This document shows, in pieces, positions 60,999 through 64,000 of a DNA stretch of 64,000 nt. Every line of letters begins with the position of its first letter. Positions within the stretch are counted from its first letter, which is position 1. A program made the translations under genes and the position numbers. This DNA comes from Sphingomonas sp. 1F27F7B. Its GTDB lineage: Bacteria > Pseudomonadota > Alphaproteobacteria > Sphingomonadales > Sphingomonadaceae. Where the stretch lies: assembly GCF_005503355.1 (NCBI RefSeq), contig NZ_SCMK01000008.1, positions 1 through 64,000 on the forward strand, in the 5' to 3' direction. The notes under the pieces were generated by a model that ran no database searches, was not told where the DNA came from, and saw nothing but the letters and a program-made list of their open reading frames with translations.

Positions 60999-62524
60999 CC
61001 GAAATCCTGCTGACCCCCGGCAACGTGCCGCTGGCCGAATGGCGCGCGATCTGGCGCGGCGCGGTGCCGAAGCTCGACCCCGCCTCCGCCCCGCGGATCG
61101 CCGAGAGCGCCGCGGCGGTGGCGCGCATCCTGGCGCGCGGCGAGCCGGTCTATGGGATCAATACCGGCTTCGGGAAACTCGCCAGCGTGCGGATCGAAGC
61201 GGAGGACCTCGCGACGCTCCAGCGCAACATCGTGCTGAGCCATGCCGCGGGCGTCGGCGCTCCTTCGCCCGCTCCGATCGTCCGGCTGATGATGGCGCTC
61301 AAGCTCGCCAGCCTCGCGCAGGGCGCATCGGGCGTGCAGCCGGCGACCGTGGCACTGATCGAGGCGATGCTCGCCAAGGGGCTGGCGCCGGTGGTGCCAA
61401 GCCAGGGATCGGTGGGCGCGAGCGGCGATCTCGCGCCGCTTTCGCACATGGCCGCGACGATGATCGGCGTCGGGCAGGTCGAAGTGAACGGCCGCGCGCT
61501 GCCGGCCGAGCAGGCACTGGCCGAGGCCGGCCTCGCCCCGGTGACGCTCGGGCCCAAGGAAGGCCTGGCCCTCCTCAACGGCACCCAATTCTCGACCGCC
61601 AACGCGCTGGCGGGGCTGTTCGAAGCAGAGACGCTGTTCCAGGCGGCGCTGGTCACCGGCGCGCTGTCGACCGAGGCGGCCAAGGGCACCGATGCCCCGT
61701 TCGACCCGCGCATCCACCAGCTGCGCCGCCATCCCGGCCAGATCGCGGTGGGCGAGACGCTGCGCACGCTGATGCAGGGATCGGCGATCCGCGCCTCGCA
61801 TCGCGACAATGATCCGCGCGTGCAGGACCCCTATTGCCTGCGCTGTCAGCCCCAGGTGATGGGTGCCGCGCTCGACCTGCTGCGCCAGGCGGGCACCACG
61901 CTGGAGACCGAGGCGAACGGCGTCTCGGACAATCCGCTGATCTTCCCGGAGACCGACGAGGCGCTGTCGGGCGGCAATTTCCACGCCGAGCCTGTCGCCT
62001 TCGCCGCCGACATGATCGCGCTGGCGATCTGCGAGATCGGCTCGATCGCCGAACGCAGGATCGCCATGCTGGTCGATCCCGCGCTTTCCAACCTGCCCGC
62101 TTTCCTCACGCCCCAGCCTGGGCTCAATTCGGGCTTCATGATCCCCCAGGTCACCGCCGCCGCGCTCGTTTCGGAGAACAAGCAGCGCGCCACGCCGGCG
62201 AGCGTCGATTCGATCCCGACTTCGGCCAATCAGGAGGATCATGTCTCGATGGCCGCGCACGGCGCCCGCCGCCTGCTCGACATGGCGGCGAATTGCGCGG
62301 GGGTGATCGGCATCGAGCTGCTCGCCGCGGCGCAGGGCTGCGACTTCCATGCCGGGCTCACCTCCTCCGGCGCGCTGGAGCGAGTCCGCGCCCGGCTGCG
62401 CCGCGAAGTACCGACACTCGACCATGACCGGCATTTTCACCCCGATATCGAAGCCGCGACTGCCCTGATCCGCAGCGGCGCCGTGGCCGAGGCGGCGGGG
62501 ATCGCATTGCCGGGGGTGGCATGA
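60995..62524 (+). CDS. hutH: Histidine ammonia-lyase
   Basis: HutH deaminates histidine to urocanate. The 509-aa protein has Ala142-Ser143-Gly144 in [17 protein letters not shown], which cyclises to the MIO electrophile. It also has [11 protein letters not shown] at residues about 52-62, and NPLIF and [10 protein letters not shown] later, all hallmarks of the family. Length is normal. It overlaps hutI and hutG by 4 bp each, so it is translated as part of the coupled operon. Confidence 0.95.
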   Translation: MTEILLTPGNVPLAEWRAIWRGAVPKLDPASAPRIAESAAAVARILARGEPVYGINTGFGKLASVRIEAEDLATLQRNIVLSHAAGVGAPSPAPIVRLMMALKLASLAQGASGVQPATVALIEAMLAKGLAPVVPSQGSVGASGDLAPLSHMAATMIGVGQVEVNGRALPAEQALAEAGLAPVTLGPKEGLALLNGTQFSTANALAGLFEAETLFQAALVTGALSTEAAKGTDAPFDPRIHQLRRHPGQIAVGETLRTLMQGSAIRASHRDNDPRVQDPYCLRCQPQVMGAALDLLRQAGTTLETEANGVSDNPLIFPETDEALSGGNFHAEPVAFAADMIALAICEIGSIAERRIAMLVDPALSNLPAFLTPQPGLNSGFMIPQVTAAALVSENKQRATPASVDSIPTSANQEDHVSMAAHGARRLLDMAANCAGVIGIELLAAAQGCDFHAGLTSSGALERVRARLRREVPTLDHDRHFHPDIEAATALIRSGAVAEAAGIALPGVA

Positions 62525-63329
62525 GCTGGCTCGAGATCCATCGCGGCGAAGCGCCGCTGATCGTTGCCTTCCCGCATACCGGAACCGACCTTCTCCATGA
62601 TTTGAAGGAGCAGTTCGTCTCGCCCTGGCTGGCGACCAAGGATGCCGATTGGTGGATCCATCAGCTCTACGACTTCGCTGCCGATCTCGGCGCGACGACC
62701 GTCCGGACCGCGATCTCCCGCAGCGTGATCGACGTGAACCGCGATCCCTCGGGCGCTTCGCTCTATCCGGGCCAGGCGACCACGGAACTCTGCCCGACCA
62801 CCACCTTCGACGGTGAGCCGCTCCATCGCGACGGCGTTCCCGACGCCGCGAGCATCGCCTGGCGGCGCGAGCATTTCTTCGATCCCTATCACGCCGCGAT
62901 CGAAGCCGAGATCGCGCGCCTCCGCGCCCTTCACCCGAAGGTGGTGCTCTACGACGCGCACTCGATCCGCAGCCACGTCCCCCGCCTGTTCGAAGGCGAA
63001 CTCCCCCAGTTCAACATCGGCACCAATGGCGGCACCACCTGCGCGATCGAATTGCGCGACGGCGTGGAGGCCGCCTGCGCCGCGACGCCGTGGAACCGAG
63101 TGACCGACGGCCGCTTCCGCGGCGGCTGGACCACGCGCCACTATGGCCGGCCCGGACAGGGCGTCCACGCCATCCAGATGGAACTGGCCTGCCGCGGCTA
63201 TATCGACGAGCCCGCCGCCTTCGACGAAGCGAGCTGGCCCACGCCCTATGACGACGCTCGCGCCGCCCCGATGCGCGCGGCGCTCACCCGCATTCTCCAA
63301 GCCTGCCTCTCTTTCGCCGGAGCACCGGA

Positions 63330-63333
<4 letters not shown>
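62521..63333 (+). CDS. hutG: N-formylglutamate amidohydrolase
   Basis: This enzyme hydrolyses N-formyl-L-glutamate to L-glutamate and formate. The 270-aa protein has the FGase family signatures: [45 protein letters not shown] and [11 protein letters not shown]. It completes the HutF branch and so predicts formate rather than formamide as by-product. The ATG overlaps hutH and its stop overlaps hutU as ATGA. Confidence 0.92.

Positions 63334-64000
<667 letters not shown>

Overview
The window is GC-rich, densely packed chromosomal DNA that looks alphaproteobacterial, most likely from Sphingomonas or a close relative. The evidence is Caulobacter-type Weimberg xylose genes, two large TonB-dependent receptors, a family of flavin halogenase-like genes beside one receptor, many 4-bp ATGA/GTGA gene overlaps, and dispersed palindromic repeats with a GTCATCCCCGCG core. 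No rRNA, tRNA, CRISPR array, phage or intact insertion sequence was seen.

Layout. 1-2641: the tail of an unknown gene, a hypothetical gene, an XRE-type regulator and a thymidylate-kinase-like gene. 2690-34288: a large glucuronoxylan/xylose utilisation island. It holds xylX-xylB-xylC, xylD with a sugar/H+ symporter, a LacI-type regulator, GH3, an operon of four halogenase-like genes followed by GH43 and GH9, a TonB receptor, two Fe(II)-oxygenase-like genes, GH67 alpha-glucuronidase, a mannonate-dehydratase-like enolase and a GH10 xylanase. Six copies of a TGGTAGCGCTAnCA palindrome lie upstream of its main transcription units and probably form one xylose-responsive regulon. 34365-38533: a PfkB kinase, a small kinase, an ArsR-like regulator, an AlkB-like oxygenase and a threonine-synthase-like enzyme. 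38538-56648: peptide, muropeptide and D-amino-acid functions. These are a second TonB receptor with a serine hydrolase, an AmpG-like permease with a serine hydrolase and an M19 dipeptidase, a PBP4-type carboxypeptidase, an S9 peptidase, an amidohydrolase, a DAACS symporter, a D-aminoacylase and a DgcA/DgcN-type D-glutamate pair. 56719-64000: a LysR regulator and the histidine-utilisation genes hutC-hutF (minus strand) and hutI-hutH-hutG-hutU (plus strand, cut by the window edge).

How the parts fit. Secreted GH10, GH43, GH67, GH3 and GH9 enzymes could break glucuronoxylan and associated glucan into xylose, glucuronate and oligomers. The TonB receptor would import oligomers, the symporter xylose, and XylB-XylC-XylD-XylX would carry xylose to alpha-ketoglutarate semialdehyde. 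The final dehydrogenase, XylA, is not in the window. The mannonate dehydratase would feed the glucuronate branch. The unexplained part is why four halogenase-like genes, one lacking the usual catalytic residues, are translationally coupled to GH43 and GH9 under a xylose-type operator. In the second half, the Dgc pair and the hut pathway both end in L-glutamate and lie head-to-tail on one strand, suggesting a joint glutamate-yielding catabolic block.
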